64,000 bases of DNA from JABJAG01 sp965222215 (GCA_965222215.1 OZ244931.1:1798001-1862000), one strand, 5' to 3'. Counted from the first letter of the stretch, positions 25,572-35,272 are shown. Notes: generated by a model not told the origin, from the letters alone. Program-made: numbers and translations.

Positions 25572-27680
25572 CTATCCGCTCCGCGCGTACCGCACGGCCG
25601 CATCGCGCTCGAACAGGTACAGCAGGGTCCGCAGCGCGTTCCCGCGTGCCGATTTCAATTCCGGATCGCGTTCCACGACCAGACGCGCATCGTCACGCGC
25701 GATAGCAAGCAGTTCGGCATGGGCGTCGAGGTCGACGAGCCTGAATTCGGGTAAACCCGACTGGCGCGTGCCCAGGACATCCCCGGCACCGCGCAACCGC
25801 AGATCCTGTTCGGCGATCTCAAACCCGTCGTCGGTTTCCCGAAGAACGCGCAGGCGTTCGCGTGCCGTCTCGCCAATCTCCCGTCCGAACAGGAGCAAAC
25901 AGGTCGCTTCGCGTGAGCCCCGACCGATCCGGCCGCGCAACTGGTGAAGCTGCGCAAGCCCGAAACGTTCGGCGTGTTCGATGATCATTACCGTGGCATC
26001 GGGGACGTCCACGCCGACCTCGATCACCGTGGTGGCGACGAGGATATCGAGCGGATCGCCTTCCTTGCCCGAGAACCGGGCCATCACGGCGTCCTTTTCG
26101 CGGCCACTCATCTTTCCGTGCACCAGCCCGACCCGGTCATCGAAGACCTGCTGCAGCACCGCATGACGGGCCGTCGCGGCCGCAACGTCGGCAGTTTCGG
26201 ATTCTTCCACGAGCGGACAGACCCAGAAAACCTTTCCGCCGTCGGCAACCCGCCGCCGGACACCGGCGACGACATCGTCCAGCCTCTCGATGGACGCCGT
26301 GGTGGTTTTCACGGCCTTGCGGCCCGCCGGCTTGTCACGGAGCTGGGACTCGTCGAGATCGCCATAGGCCGCGAGCATCAGCGTGCGCGGGATCGGCGTC
26401 GCGGTCATCAGCAGAACGTCCACATCCTGCCCCTTGTCCGCGAGGAGCATCCGCTGGTGAACGCCAAACCGGTGCTGCTCGTCCACGACGGCGAGGGCGA
26501 GGTCGTGAAAAGCGATATCGTCCTGAAACAGGGCGTGCGTGCCTACCGCCAGGGGAGTGTCACCCGATGCCAGGCGATCGAGCATGGCCTGGCGCGCCTT
26601 GCCCTTGTCGCGGCCCGTCAGCAGGATGCATTCGACCCCGGCCTGCTCGGCGAGCGGCGCAATTGTCGCGAAATGTTGTTGAGCCAGGATTTCGGTGGGG
26701 GCCATCAGCGCCGCCTGCCGTCCGGCCTCGACCGCCGTCAGCATCGCGAGCAGGGCAACCACCGTCTTGCCGCTGCCGACATCGCCCTGCAGGAGCCGCA
26801 ACATCCGGTGCTCACTCGACATGTCGCCTGTGATATCCGCGACGGCCGCAACCTGGCTGCCGGTCAGTTCGAAGGGCAGAGCGGCCTTGACCTTGTCGTG
26901 TAGCCGGCCGCTTCCCGCCGTCACCCGGCCCGGCTGTCGGCGCACATGCGCGCGCACGAGCGAGATGGCGAGCTGGCTGGCGAGAACCTCGTCATAGGCG
27001 AGCCGGGTCCGGGCCAATGTCGTTGGAAAGATGTCTTTCCCGTCTTCCGGCCGATGCGCCGCTTTCAGCGAGGTCAGCCAGTCGCTCCAGCCTCGTTCCT
27101 TGCGAAAGGCGGGATCGAGCCAGTCCGGCAGTTCCGGCGCGCGTTCGACCGCCGCACCTATGGCCTTGCCGAGAACATTTTGGGTCAGGCCCTCGGTGAG
27201 GGAGTAGGTCGGCTGTACTCGCATGATGCTGTCGCGCTCGTCGGGCGTGGCGACCATGTCCGGATGGGTCATCTGCAAACGGCCGTCGTAGAGTTCGGCG
27301 GTGCCACTCACCAGACGGGTTTCCCCCTCCGGCAGGGCGTTGGCCAGGTAGTCCTTCCGGCCATGAAAATAGACGAGCGTGATCTCGCCGGTCTCGTCCG
27401 AACAGTCGATGCGATAGGGAATACGCCGGTTGTTCACGGGCGGTGGATGATGAGTTCCGATTTCCAGCTCAAGCGTGGCCACGCGGCCGGGTTCCAGGTC
27501 CTTGAGCGCGGGAGCGTAACGCCGGTCGACGATGCCGGTGGGCAGGTGCCAGAGCAGGTCCACGATCTGCTCGCCGGCGAGCCGTTCGATGTGCTTGCCG
27601 ATGCGAGGCCCCACGCCTTTCAGCGCCGTGACCGGCGCAAAAATAGGAAACAGAACTTCTGGTCGGGCGCGGGGAGGCAC
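25572..27680 (-). CDS. recG: ATP-dependent DNA helicase RecG
   Basis: 702 residues. An N-terminal wedge/OB region (ALKGVGPRIGKHIERL, then an OB fold to about 200) precedes helicase motifs: I LLQGDVGSGKTVVA, II VDEQHRFGVHQR, III MTATPIPRT, V TVIEVGVDVPDATVMII, VI QLRGRIGRG and a TRG-type end. RecG reverses stalled replication forks and branch-migrates Holliday junctions. The start is GTG 27680, without a clear ribosome-binding site. It is divergent from sdhE with 104 bases between. Confidence 0.95.
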   Translation of the reverse strand: MPPRARPEVLFPIFAPVTALKGVGPRIGKHIERLAGEQIVDLLWHLPTGIVDRRYAPALKDLEPGRVATLELEIGTHHPPPVNNRRIPYRIDCSDETGEITLVYFHGRKDYLANALPEGETRLVSGTAELYDGRLQMTHPDMVATPDERDSIMRVQPTYSLTEGLTQNVLGKAIGAAVERAPELPDWLDPAFRKERGWSDWLTSLKAAHRPEDGKDIFPTTLARTRLAYDEVLASQLAISLVRAHVRRQPGRVTAGSGRLHDKVKAALPFELTGSQVAAVADITGDMSSEHRMLRLLQGDVGSGKTVVALLAMLTAVEAGRQAALMAPTEILAQQHFATIAPLAEQAGVECILLTGRDKGKARQAMLDRLASGDTPLAVGTHALFQDDIAFHDLALAVVDEQHRFGVHQRMLLADKGQDVDVLLMTATPIPRTLMLAAYGDLDESQLRDKPAGRKAVKTTTASIERLDDVVAGVRRRVADGGKVFWVCPLVEESETADVAAATARHAVLQQVFDDRVGLVHGKMSGREKDAVMARFSGKEGDPLDILVATTVIEVGVDVPDATVMIIEHAERFGLAQLHQLRGRIGRGSREATCLLLFGREIGETARERLRVLRETDDGFEIAEQDLRLRGAGDVLGTRQSGLPEFRLVDLDAHAELLAIARDDARLVVERDPELKSARGNALRTLLYLFERDAAVRYARSG

Positions 27681-27784
27681 GGGAGAACGGGTATCCTTTT
27701 TCGTGCGGCTGACAGCGGGGGTTCGGGGCGCTATATCCTACGGCAGCACCGGCGCCCGAACCAGCAGCGGGCAGGATCGAGATC

Positions 27785-28051
27785 ATGAACAACGAAGCTC
27801 GCGACGTCCGCATCAGGCGGTTGATTTATCGCAGCCGGTATACCGGCACGAAGGAGACCGACCTGATACTCGGCACCTTCGCCGACAGGCATCTCGCGGG
27901 TCTCGACGACCGCCTGCTCGATGAATACGAAGCCCTCATCGAAAACAGCGATCCCGACCTCTATATGTGGATCAGCGGCCGCAAGCCCGTACCCGACGAG
28001 TGGGACGGTGAAATCATGCAGCAGCTGCAGAAATTCAAGCTTGGCGACTAA
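27785..28051 (+). CDS. sdhE: FAD assembly factor SdhE family protein
   Basis: 88 residues of the DUF339/SdhE family, which promotes covalent attachment of FAD to the succinate dehydrogenase flavoprotein subunit. The pattern RIRRLIYRSRYTGTKETDLI is followed by LGTFADRHLAGLDDRLLDEY and DPDLYMWISGRKPVP. In the key RGxxE motif the Gly (21) and Glu (24) are kept, but the Arg is Thr20 here. ATG 27785 follows GGATCGAGATC. It is immediately followed by mfd. Confidence 0.9.
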   Translation: MNNEARDVRIRRLIYRSRYTGTKETDLILGTFADRHLAGLDDRLLDEYEALIENSDPDLYMWISGRKPVPDEWDGEIMQQLQKFKLGD

Positions 28052-28055
28052 CGCA

Positions 28056-31000
28056 GTGCGTATTCCAGATTTCGATTGGGCGACTGCCGCGCCGGTGACG
28101 CGCGTCACGGGTGTACCGGATGGTTGCGATGCCCTGGTCGTGGCAGACATGCTTCGCGACTCGCCGGGGCACGTCCTTCACGTATCCAGCGACGATGTGC
28201 GCATGAACCGGATTGCCGACGCGGTGGCGTTTTTTGCGCCCGGCACGCGCATCCTCAAGTTTCCGGCCTGGGATTGCCTGCCGTACGACCGGGTTCCGCC
28301 TCGCGGCGACGTGGTCGCAGAACGCCTCGCAACCCTTGCGGCGCTGGCGTCACCCGCTGACACCGCCGACCCCATGCTCGTCGTCACGACGGTTTCGGCG
28401 ATCCTTCAGCGCGTCCCTCCAAAGGACGCGATTGCGGACGCCAGACGCGACCTCAGGCCCGGCGACCGGGTCGATCTGGAAGCGATCGTCGGTTTTCTCT
28501 CCGCGAACGGCTATCACCGGACCGAAACCGTGCGCGAACCGGGCGAGTTCGCGGTGCGGGGAGATATCGTGGACGTGTACGCCCCGGGGTTCGAGGAACC
28601 GGTGCGCATCGACCTTTTCGGCGACGAGATCGAAAAACTCCGTCGCTTCGATGCGCTGAGCCAGCTGACAACGCAAACCATCGAATCCCTGACCCTTCTG
28701 CCGTCGAGCGAGATCCTGCTGAACGACGACAGCGTGGCGCGGTTCAGATCCCGGTATCGGGAACTGTTCGGCGCCGTGCGCGGAGACGACCCGCTCTATG
28801 AGGCGGTGAGCGAAGGCATTCGCCATCCGGGCATGGAACACTGGCTGCCGCTGTTCTACGCCCATACCGAAACGCTGTTCGACTATGTCGACGGCCCGAT
28901 CTTTGTGGGTGCACAGACAGACGACGCTCGCGAGGACCGGTTCGACCAGATCGTCGACTATCATGGCGCCCGCGCGAACGCCCCCGACACCGCCGAAGGC
29001 GAGGCGCCTTACAATCCACTGGCACCCGATGCCCTCTACCTTTCGCCCGACGAATGGCGGGAAAGACTGTCGGCGCGCCAGGTGGTGGCGCTCGACAGTT
29101 TTGAAGCACCGGAATCGCGCGGGGAATCCTTCTCGATCGGCGGACGTCGCGCGGTCGATTTTTCGGAGGCCCGCAATCGCGCCGACCTGAACCTGTTCGA
29201 TGCCGTTCGCACCCGGTTCGCAAACGAGCAGCGGGAGGGGCAGGCAATCGCCGTGGCCTGTCACTCGACGGGGTCTCGCGACCGCCTGACGCAGCTTCTG
29301 GCCGACCACGAGGTGCCGGAGACGGTTGCGGCGGACGATTGGGAGCAGGTCCGGGATGCGGCGCGCAGTGCCGTCCCGCTTTTCGTCCTCAGCCTCGACA
29401 ACGGTTTTTCCGTGCCGGGCCGAACGATCTATACGGAGCAGGACATCCTCGGTGACCGGCTGGTGCGTCGGCGCCGGGCCGCGAGGCCGTCCGAACATCT
29501 GATTTCGGAAATGTCGAGCCTGAGCGTCGGCGACATCGTGGTCCATGCTGACCATGGTATCGCGCGCTACGACGGGCTGGAGACACTCGAAATCGGCGGT
29601 GCGCCGCATGATTGCCTGCGTCTGATCTATGCGGGCGAGGACAAGCTGTTCCTGCCGGTCGAGAACCTCGACCTGCTTTCGCGCTACGGGTCCGAGGACA
29701 GCGAGGCGCAACTCGACAAATTGGGCAACGCCGGCTGGCAGGCGAGGCGCGCCCGGGTGAAGAACCGGATCACCGAGATGGCCGACAAACTCATGGCTAT
29801 CGCCGCCGAACGCGAGTTGCGCCAGGCACCGCGCATGCAGGTTCAGCCCGGGCTTTATGACGAGTTCTCCGCGCGCTTTCCTTTTGCCGAGACGGAGGAT
29901 CAGCGGCGGGCCATCGACGACACGGTCGAAAGCCTCGGCGCGGGCAAGCCGATGGACAGGCTCGTGTGCGGGGACGTGGGCTTCGGGAAGACCGAAGTCG
30001 CCCTGCGGGCCGCCTTCGTGACGGCCATGTCCGGACGGCAGGTGGCCGTCGTCGTACCGACCACCTTGCTCGCACGCCAGCATCACGAAACCTTCCGCGA
30101 TCGATTTGCAGGACTGCCTGTGAAAATCGCCCCGCTGTCGCGACTGACCACGGGCAAGGACGCCCAGGCGGTGCGCGACGGTCTGGCCGACGGACAGATC
30201 GATGTCGTGATCGGCACACACGCGCTGCTGTCGGACTCCGTCAGGTTCCGCGATCTGGGCCTGCTGGTGGTGGACGAGGAACAGCATTTCGGCGTGGGTC
30301 AGAAGGAGCGCCTGAAGCAGCTCAGTTCCGACGTCCATGTGCTGACACTGACGGCCACGCCGATCCCGCGAACCCTGCAGCTCGCGCTGACCGGTGTACG
30401 CGAACTGAGCCTGATCACAACGCCGCCGGTTGACAGGCTGGCCGTGCGGACGTTCGTGCTGCCCTATGACAGCGTGACGATCCGTGAAGCCATCATGCGC
30501 GAGCATTTCCGCGGCGGACAATCCTTCTATGTCTGTCCGCGCGTCAACGATATCGGCCCGCTGGAAGAACGCCTCAAGGAACTCGTCCCCGAAGTCCGCC
30601 TGGGCGTGGCACACGGTCAGATGCCCGTGCGCGCGCTGGAAGACGTGATGACGGCTTTCTACGACAAGCAGTTCGATGTGCTGCTTTGTACGAACATCGT
30701 GGAATCGGGACTGGACGTCCCGACAGCGAACACGATCATCGTGCATCGGGCCGACATGTTCGGCCTGTCGCAACTCTACCAGCTTCGGGGCCGTGTCGGT
30801 CGCTCCAAATTGCGCGCCTATGCCTACCTGACCCTGCCGACCGACAAGATCCTGTCGGACACCGCGCGCCGCCGGCTCGACGTCATGCAGAAGTTGGATA
30901 CGCTGGGGGCAGGCTTCAGCCTCGCGAGCCACGACCTCGATATACGTGGCGCGGGCAACCTGCTGGGCGAGGAGCAGTCCGGACATATCCGCGAAGTCGG

Positions 31001-31553
31001 CGTCGAGCTGTATCAGCAGATGCTGGAGGATGCGGTCGCGGCCGCGCGGGAATCCGGTTCGGTCAAGGCGCCGGAAGAGGAATGGACGCCGGCGATCTCG
31101 CTCGGGGCGCCGATCCTGATCCCGGACGCCTACGTCGCCGACCTCGGCGTGCGGCTCGGCCTTTACCGGCGCGTGGCCGCGCTGGTCGACCCTGGCGATA
31201 TCGAGGCCTTCGCGGCCGAACTGATCGACCGCTTCGGGCCGATCCCCGATGAGGTCGAAAACCTGCTCGAGGCGATCACGCTGAAACGGCTGTGCCGGGA
31301 TGCCGGGGTCGAAAAACTCGACGCCGGACCGAAAGGGGCCGTCGTGAGCTTTCGGGACAACAATTTCAGTAACCCGTCCGGGCTGGTCAGCTTCATCACC
31401 GAACAGTCGGGCACCGTTCAACTGCGTCCGGACCATAAGCTCGTCTATCGCCGGGACTGGACCGACAGTCAGAAGCGCATGACCGGCGTTCGCCGTCTGA
31501 TGCGAAAGCTCGCCGAGGTTGCGCAGAACGGAAACGCCGCCGCAGCCCAGTAA
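28056..31553 (+). CDS. mfd: Transcription-repair coupling factor Mfd
   Basis: 1165 residues from GTG 28056. Order: UvrB-homology region (FPAWDCLPYDRVPPRGDVV, then GYHRTETVREPGEFAVRGDI), RNA-polymerase interaction domain (GDIVVHADHGIARYDGLE), helicase motifs I CGDVGFGKTEVALRA, II VDEEQHFGVGQKE, III LTATPIPRTLQL, VI LYQLRGRVGRSK, the C-terminal TRCF domain. It removes RNA polymerase stalled at lesions and recruits UvrA. The start is uncertain: GTG 28056 lies 4 bases after the sdhE stop and gives the usual length; TTG 28041 is the other option. Neither has a strong ribosome-binding site, suggesting coupling to sdhE. Confidence 0.95.
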   Translation: MRIPDFDWATAAPVTRVTGVPDGCDALVVADMLRDSPGHVLHVSSDDVRMNRIADAVAFFAPGTRILKFPAWDCLPYDRVPPRGDVVAERLATLAALASPADTADPMLVVTTVSAILQRVPPKDAIADARRDLRPGDRVDLEAIVGFLSANGYHRTETVREPGEFAVRGDIVDVYAPGFEEPVRIDLFGDEIEKLRRFDALSQLTTQTIESLTLLPSSEILLNDDSVARFRSRYRELFGAVRGDDPLYEAVSEGIRHPGMEHWLPLFYAHTETLFDYVDGPIFVGAQTDDAREDRFDQIVDYHGARANAPDTAEGEAPYNPLAPDALYLSPDEWRERLSARQVVALDSFEAPESRGESFSIGGRRAVDFSEARNRADLNLFDAVRTRFANEQREGQAIAVACHSTGSRDRLTQLLADHEVPETVAADDWEQVRDAARSAVPLFVLSLDNGFSVPGRTIYTEQDILGDRLVRRRRAARPSEHLISEMSSLSVGDIVVHADHGIARYDGLETLEIGGAPHDCLRLIYAGEDKLFLPVENLDLLSRYGSEDSEAQLDKLGNAGWQARRARVKNRITEMADKLMAIAAERELRQAPRMQVQPGLYDEFSARFPFAETEDQRRAIDDTVESLGAGKPMDRLVCGDVGFGKTEVALRAAFVTAMSGRQVAVVVPTTLLARQHHETFRDRFAGLPVKIAPLSRLTTGKDAQAVRDGLADGQIDVVIGTHALLSDSVRFRDLGLLVVDEEQHFGVGQKERLKQLSSDVHVLTLTATPIPRTLQLALTGVRELSLITTPPVDRLAVRTFVLPYDSVTIREAIMREHFRGGQSFYVCPRVNDIGPLEERLKELVPEVRLGVAHGQMPVRALEDVMTAFYDKQFDVLLCTNIVESGLDVPTANTIIVHRADMFGLSQLYQLRGRVGRSKLRAYAYLTLPTDKILSDTARRRLDVMQKLDTLGAGFSLASHDLDIRGAGNLLGEEQSGHIREVGVELYQQMLEDAVAAARESGSVKAPEEEWTPAISLGAPILIPDAYVADLGVRLGLYRRVAALVDPGDIEAFAAELIDRFGPIPDEVENLLEAITLKRLCRDAGVEKLDAGPKGAVVSFRDNNFSNPSGLVSFITEQSGTVQLRPDHKLVYRRDWTDSQKRMTGVRRLMRKLAEVAQNGNAAAAQ

Positions 31554-31556
31554 AAT

Positions 31557-32198
31557 CTATTCCGCAGCGAGGCCTGCTTCCGCCAGGTCGAACAGGGGGT
31601 AGAAGGCTTCCGGCTCCTGGGCGCCCGAAAGCGCGTAGGCCCCGTTTACGACAAAGCAGGGGACCGCGTTGATACCCATTCGTCGCGCGCGCAAGTCCTC
31701 GGACAATACACTGTCACGCTCTTCGTCGCTTTCGAGAAACGCCGCGGCGGCCTTCGCATCGAGCCCACAGACGGCAGCGATGCGCATGAGCGATTCGATC
31801 TCCCCGATATCCTCGCCGTCAAAGAAAAAGGCTCTGAAAAGCGTCTCGGCCATGGCGTCCTGACGGTTCGACCGTTCGGCAAAGCGGATCAGACGGTGCG
31901 ATTCCACGGTATTGGGCATGCGCTCTATGAGATCGAAGTTGAATGCGATCCGTTCCGCATGTCCGGCACGCGCGATGGCGGAATAAACATGGTCCGCACG
32001 TTCCGCGCTGCCGAACTTTCCGGCGAAGTAGGCCGCGCGCGTCATTCCCTCGCGCGGCATATCCGGGTTCAGCTGGAAGGCGCGCCAGCTGACCCGCACA
32101 TCCAGCTCCGACCGGCTCGCGATCGCGCGCTCAAGGCGGCGTTTGCCGATAAAGCACCACGGGCAAACCGTGTCGGAATAAATATCGATCGTCAGCAT
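31557..32198 (-). CDS. DsbA-family thiol oxidoreductase, FrnE-like
   Basis: 213 residues with a thioredoxin fold interrupted by a helical insertion. The active site CPWC (residues 12-15) is in SDTVCPWCFIGKRRLERAI; the cis-Pro loop is INAVPCFVVNGAYALSGAQ. No signal peptide, so it acts in the cytoplasm like FrnE, and unlike periplasmic DsbA. The frame continues upstream to 32891 without conserved sequence; ATG 32198 is the true start. Convergent with mfd, 3 bases apart. Confidence 0.88.
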   Translation of the reverse strand: MLTIDIYSDTVCPWCFIGKRRLERAIASRSELDVRVSWRAFQLNPDMPREGMTRAAYFAGKFGSAERADHVYSAIARAGHAERIAFNFDLIERMPNTVESHRLIRFAERSNRQDAMAETLFRAFFFDGEDIGEIESLMRIAAVCGLDAKAAAAFLESDEERDSVLSEDLRARRMGINAVPCFVVNGAYALSGAQEPEAFYPLFDLAEAGLAAE

Positions 32199-32306
32199 AG
32201 CCTGAACCTGCGCAGTCGCCCGGTTTCGGTCAAGTCCGGGTCCGGTGAAGTTCGGTTCGCAGGGGCAGGCGTTTGCGCCATACTTGTACGCAAGGGAGAA
32301 GCCGAC

Positions 32307-33023
32307 ATGATTCTCGAACATCGCGCCTACACAATGTTGCCGGGCCTGCACGAACGCTTCTACGAGCTCCAGGTCGAGCGGGGCTTCGATGCCATCAAGC
32401 CCGTTCTCGACCGGCTGATTGGCTATTTCTCGACGGTCAGCGGGCCCATGGAGCAGGTTGTGCATCTCTATGCCTTCGCTTCGCTCGAAGACTGGCGCGA
32501 CCGGCTGCAGGGACTCTACGACGTTCCGGAACTGTTGCCGTATTTCGAGAAAGTACGCCCGATCATGCTGCAGCAGGAAAACCACGTCCTGCTGCCGGCA
32601 CCCGTCGAAGCACTGTCGCCGCACTTCAAGGCCGAGGAATTCTGGCAGCGCACCGACGGCCCGCTGGACGGGGCCACGGGCATGCGGGACCTCATTCTGG
32701 AAGAGCAAATCATCAGCGTGCGGCCGGGCCAGCTGCCGAAATACTGGAAAGCGATCGAGGACATCGCGGTCCCGGCACTTACACCGCTGGAGACGAACCG
32801 CATGGGTTCCTTTTTCATGATGGTCGGGCCGTTGCACCAGGTTTATCACTACTGGTTCTTCGACGGCTTCGACGACCGTACGCGGCGTCACAACGCGGTG
32901 CGCATGAACCCCGACTGGGTCGCGTTCCAGGAAGAAGTTCGCCCGCTCGTCGAACGCCAGGAGACCAAGTTGATGCGCCCGGCGCCGGTCGACGAAATGG
33001 TCCCGATCTTCCGATCCGTGTGA
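32307..33023 (+). CDS. NIPSNAP-family protein with two domains
   Basis: 238 residues formed by two copies of the NIPSNAP ferredoxin-like domain: the first MILEHRAYTMLPGLHERFYE to about 105, the second from DLILEEQIISVRPGQLPKYW to the end. Conserved YTML-type starts and GPLHQVYHYWFFDGFDDRTRR are family marks. Bacterial NIPSNAPs have no settled function. ATG 32307 has AAGGGAGA upstream. Confidence 0.85.
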   Translation: MILEHRAYTMLPGLHERFYELQVERGFDAIKPVLDRLIGYFSTVSGPMEQVVHLYAFASLEDWRDRLQGLYDVPELLPYFEKVRPIMLQQENHVLLPAPVEALSPHFKAEEFWQRTDGPLDGATGMRDLILEEQIISVRPGQLPKYWKAIEDIAVPALTPLETNRMGSFFMMVGPLHQVYHYWFFDGFDDRTRRHNAVRMNPDWVAFQEEVRPLVERQETKLMRPAPVDEMVPIFRSV

Positions 33024-33035
33024 CAGTCATTCAAA

Positions 33036-33045
33036 TGTCATGACA
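33036..33045. promoter_or_regulatory. Short palindrome before arsC
   Basis: TGTCATGACA is a perfect 10-bp palindrome, 54 bases upstream of the arsC start in an AT-rich leader. It could be an operator, but so short a palindrome can occur by chance. Confidence 0.25.
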
Positions 33046-33098
33046 ACGTAACAATTACCCGTCATACCGTCCTCGCATTTGTAATTTCGGGGATTCGG

Positions 33099-33608
33099 AT
33101 GGCCGACAACATCAAGAACGTGCTGTTTCTGTGCACCGGAAATTCCGCGCGCAGCATCATCGGCGAGGCGATCATGAATCGTGTCGGCGCAGGGCGGTTC
33201 AGGGCTTTCAGCGCCGGCAGCAACGCGACGGGCCGGGTCAATCCGCACGCGCTCAAGCTGTTAAAATCGTTGAACCATCCCACAGACGATTTCCGGTCGA
33301 AGAACTGGGACGAATTCGCTGTCGATGGCGCACCCCAAATGGACTTTGTTTTCACGGTCTGCGATCAGGCCGCCAGCGAGACCTGTCCGATCTGGCCCGG
33401 TCAGCCGATGTCCGCGCACTGGGGCGTTCCGGACCCGGCCGCCGTGGAGGGAACGGACGCCGAGATCGCCGCCGCGTTCGCCGAAACCTACCGGATGCTT
33501 AACAACCGCATCGAGATTTTCGTGAATCTGCCAATGGCGTCGCTGGATCGCCTGAGCCTGCAGAAGCGTCTCGACGAGATCGGCCACGACCTCAGCGAAT
33601 CGGCCTAG
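33099..33608 (+). CDS. arsC: Arsenate reductase, low-molecular-weight phosphatase type
   Basis: 169 residues. The P-loop CTGNSAR (Cys12, CX5R) lies near the N-terminus and redox cysteines Cys88 and Cys96 (VFTVCDQAASETCPIWPG) follow, matching the three-Cys relay of phosphatase-type arsenate reductases. It reduces As(V) to As(III), probably with thioredoxin or a glutaredoxin. ATG 33099 is preceded by GGGGATTCGG. The next gene, 9 bases later, is an aquaporin; the AqpS/ArsC pairing of rhizobia exports the arsenite made here. No arsR is present nearby. Confidence 0.9.
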   Translation: MADNIKNVLFLCTGNSARSIIGEAIMNRVGAGRFRAFSAGSNATGRVNPHALKLLKSLNHPTDDFRSKNWDEFAVDGAPQMDFVFTVCDQAASETCPIWPGQPMSAHWGVPDPAAVEGTDAEIAAAFAETYRMLNNRIEIFVNLPMASLDRLSLQKRLDEIGHDLSESA

Positions 33609-33617
33609 ATTTCGCTC

Positions 33618-34292
33618 ATGGAAACTCACGACCTGCCGCGCCGGCTCGCTGCGGAGTTCATCGGCACGGCCTTTCTTCTGGCGACCGTCATCGGTTCCGG
33701 AATCATGGGCGATACACTTTCGGGCGGCAATGTCGCGATTGCCTTGCTCGGCAATACCATCGCCACGGGCGCGATCCTTGTCGTGCTGATCCTCGTGTTC
33801 GGCCCGATATCGGGGGCGCATTTCAATCCGGCGGTCACGCTGGCGTTCCGTGTTCGGCGTGAAATCGGCGGGCTGGATTCGGCTTTTTACACGGTGACGC
33901 AGATCGTCGGAGGCCTGTTCGGCGTATTTGCCGCGCATGTGATGTTCGGCGAACCCAACTTCTCGCTCTCCGTCACGGACCGCACCGGGATCGGGCAGTG
34001 GACCGGCGAGTTTGTCGCCACATTCGGGCTCGTCGCGACAATTCTCGGCTGTCTGCGTTTCAGACCGGAAGCGATCCCGTACGCCGTCGGCCTTTTCATC
34101 ACGGCCGGGTACTGGTTCACGTCCTCGACATCGTTCGCGAACCCGGCCGTCACCATCGCAAGGTCCTTCTCCGATACGTTCGCGGGGATCAATCCCAGCG
34201 ATGCGCCCGTCTTCATCGCCGTGCAACTGGTTGCCGCCGTGGTGGCGACGTTAACGTTCGCGTGGTTCGCCCGCGCAGATACAAAGAGCTAG
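33618..34292 (+). CDS. MIP-family aquaglyceroporin, probable arsenite channel (AqpS-like)
   Basis: 224 residues with six membrane helices and both half-helix NPA motifs: HFNPAVTLA (Asn70) and FANPAVTIARS (Asn175), the second followed by the Arg of the selectivity filter. Compact size and position right after arsC match the AqpS arsenite efflux channel described in Sinorhizobium. The alternative is a general water or glycerol channel. The stop overlaps the convergent Bax-like gene via CTAG. Confidence 0.86.
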   Translation: METHDLPRRLAAEFIGTAFLLATVIGSGIMGDTLSGGNVAIALLGNTIATGAILVVLILVFGPISGAHFNPAVTLAFRVRREIGGLDSAFYTVTQIVGGLFGVFAAHVMFGEPNFSLSVTDRTGIGQWTGEFVATFGLVATILGCLRFRPEAIPYAVGLFITAGYWFTSSTSFANPAVTIARSFSDTFAGINPSDAPVFIAVQLVAAVVATLTFAWFARADTKS

Positions 34293-35272
34293 AGCGCCCC
34301 GGTCACAATTCGAAGCGTGTGCGAATCCGCCAGAACGGCACTGTCGGTGGGCGAGAGCTGGTTGTGGGCGATGAGACCCCGGATAAGGTTGATATAGGCC
34401 TGCCCCTTTTCGGAGTAGGCGAGCAGGCCCGCTGCGAGCGGTGCGCCACGCAACGTCTCGCCGCTTTGCCTCGCGGCGGCGCGGGCATCGCGGAACGGTC
34501 GGTAGGCCGGATTGGTGTTGAGGTTGCGGGCATAGGCGCGGATTGAATCCATTGGGCTATCGAAGTCCGCGATCCGGTAATCCCCCAGTTGCGTGCGTTG
34601 CCGGTCAGGGACAAGCCCGTCCCCGTAACGCCACTGGCCATACAGGGCATTGCCCTCCACGGCAAAGCGCGACGACCCATAGGCGCTCTCGACAGCCGCC
34701 TGGGCGAGCGCCAGGGACGGCGGAATGGCATCGACGCGCCGCAAAAGTGTGGCGATCGACCGGGCGTCCGGGGGCTCGCTCCCCGTCGCCAGGGACTTGA
34801 GACCGTATTTGCCAGCCATGTCGCGCACCCATTCGGCATCGGCGGAAAGCACGCTTTCTTTTCTGGCAATACGCTCACGAATCTCGCGAAGGCGCTGCCG
34901 TTCGGTCAGGATTTCCTCGTTCACCATGAGAAGCATGGGAAGAAGTGCTCGAAAGAACAGGCTCTTCTTCTGACTGACCGTGAGACCTTCAGCCCAGTCC
35001 TCGGGAATATCCGATACGACAAAACGCGGGACCATCGCGCCGCCCCGCCGGATCGCTTTCGCGGTGTAGCCGATATCGGTGAAATACGCCGACAGATCTT
35101 CCGCCGATGCAATCCGGACCCGGCCCGTGTCGAGCGAGGCGCGGGCAAACCAGATACCACCCAGTGCCACGCAAAGGATCGCCACAGTGATCAAAATGCG
35201 CTGGGCCGGGCTTGGGCGGGATTTTTCGGGGACGGGGTTTGTCAAAGGTTCCTGCGTTCGGAGTGCGCGCAT
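34289..35272 (-). CDS. Bax-like membrane-anchored glucosaminidase
   Basis: 327 residues. One N-terminal membrane helix (RILITVAILCVALGGIWFA) anchors a periplasmic domain. The glucosaminidase domain carries ALAQAAVESAYGSSRFAVEGNALYGQW (catalytic Glu in VESAYG) and SIRAYARNLNTNPAYRPFRD. Bax-type proteins hydrolyse peptidoglycan N-acetylglucosamine links. ATG 35272 was chosen over an upstream in-frame start at 35401 because the conserved region and anchor follow it. Confidence 0.85.
   Translation of the reverse strand: MRALRTQEPLTNPVPEKSRPSPAQRILITVAILCVALGGIWFARASLDTGRVRIASAEDLSAYFTDIGYTAKAIRRGGAMVPRFVVSDIPEDWAEGLTVSQKKSLFFRALLPMLLMVNEEILTERQRLREIRERIARKESVLSADAEWVRDMAGKYGLKSLATGSEPPDARSIATLLRRVDAIPPSLALAQAAVESAYGSSRFAVEGNALYGQWRYGDGLVPDRQRTQLGDYRIADFDSPMDSIRAYARNLNTNPAYRPFRDARAAARQSGETLRGAPLAAGLLAYSEKGQAYINLIRGLIAHNQLSPTDSAVLADSHTLRIVTGAL

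Noticed and set aside
28350..31436. 1028-codon open frame antisense to mfd
   Set aside because: It lies wholly over mfd, has no recognisable domain and reflects the scarcity of stops in GC-rich sequence; the plus-strand protein has all Mfd motifs.
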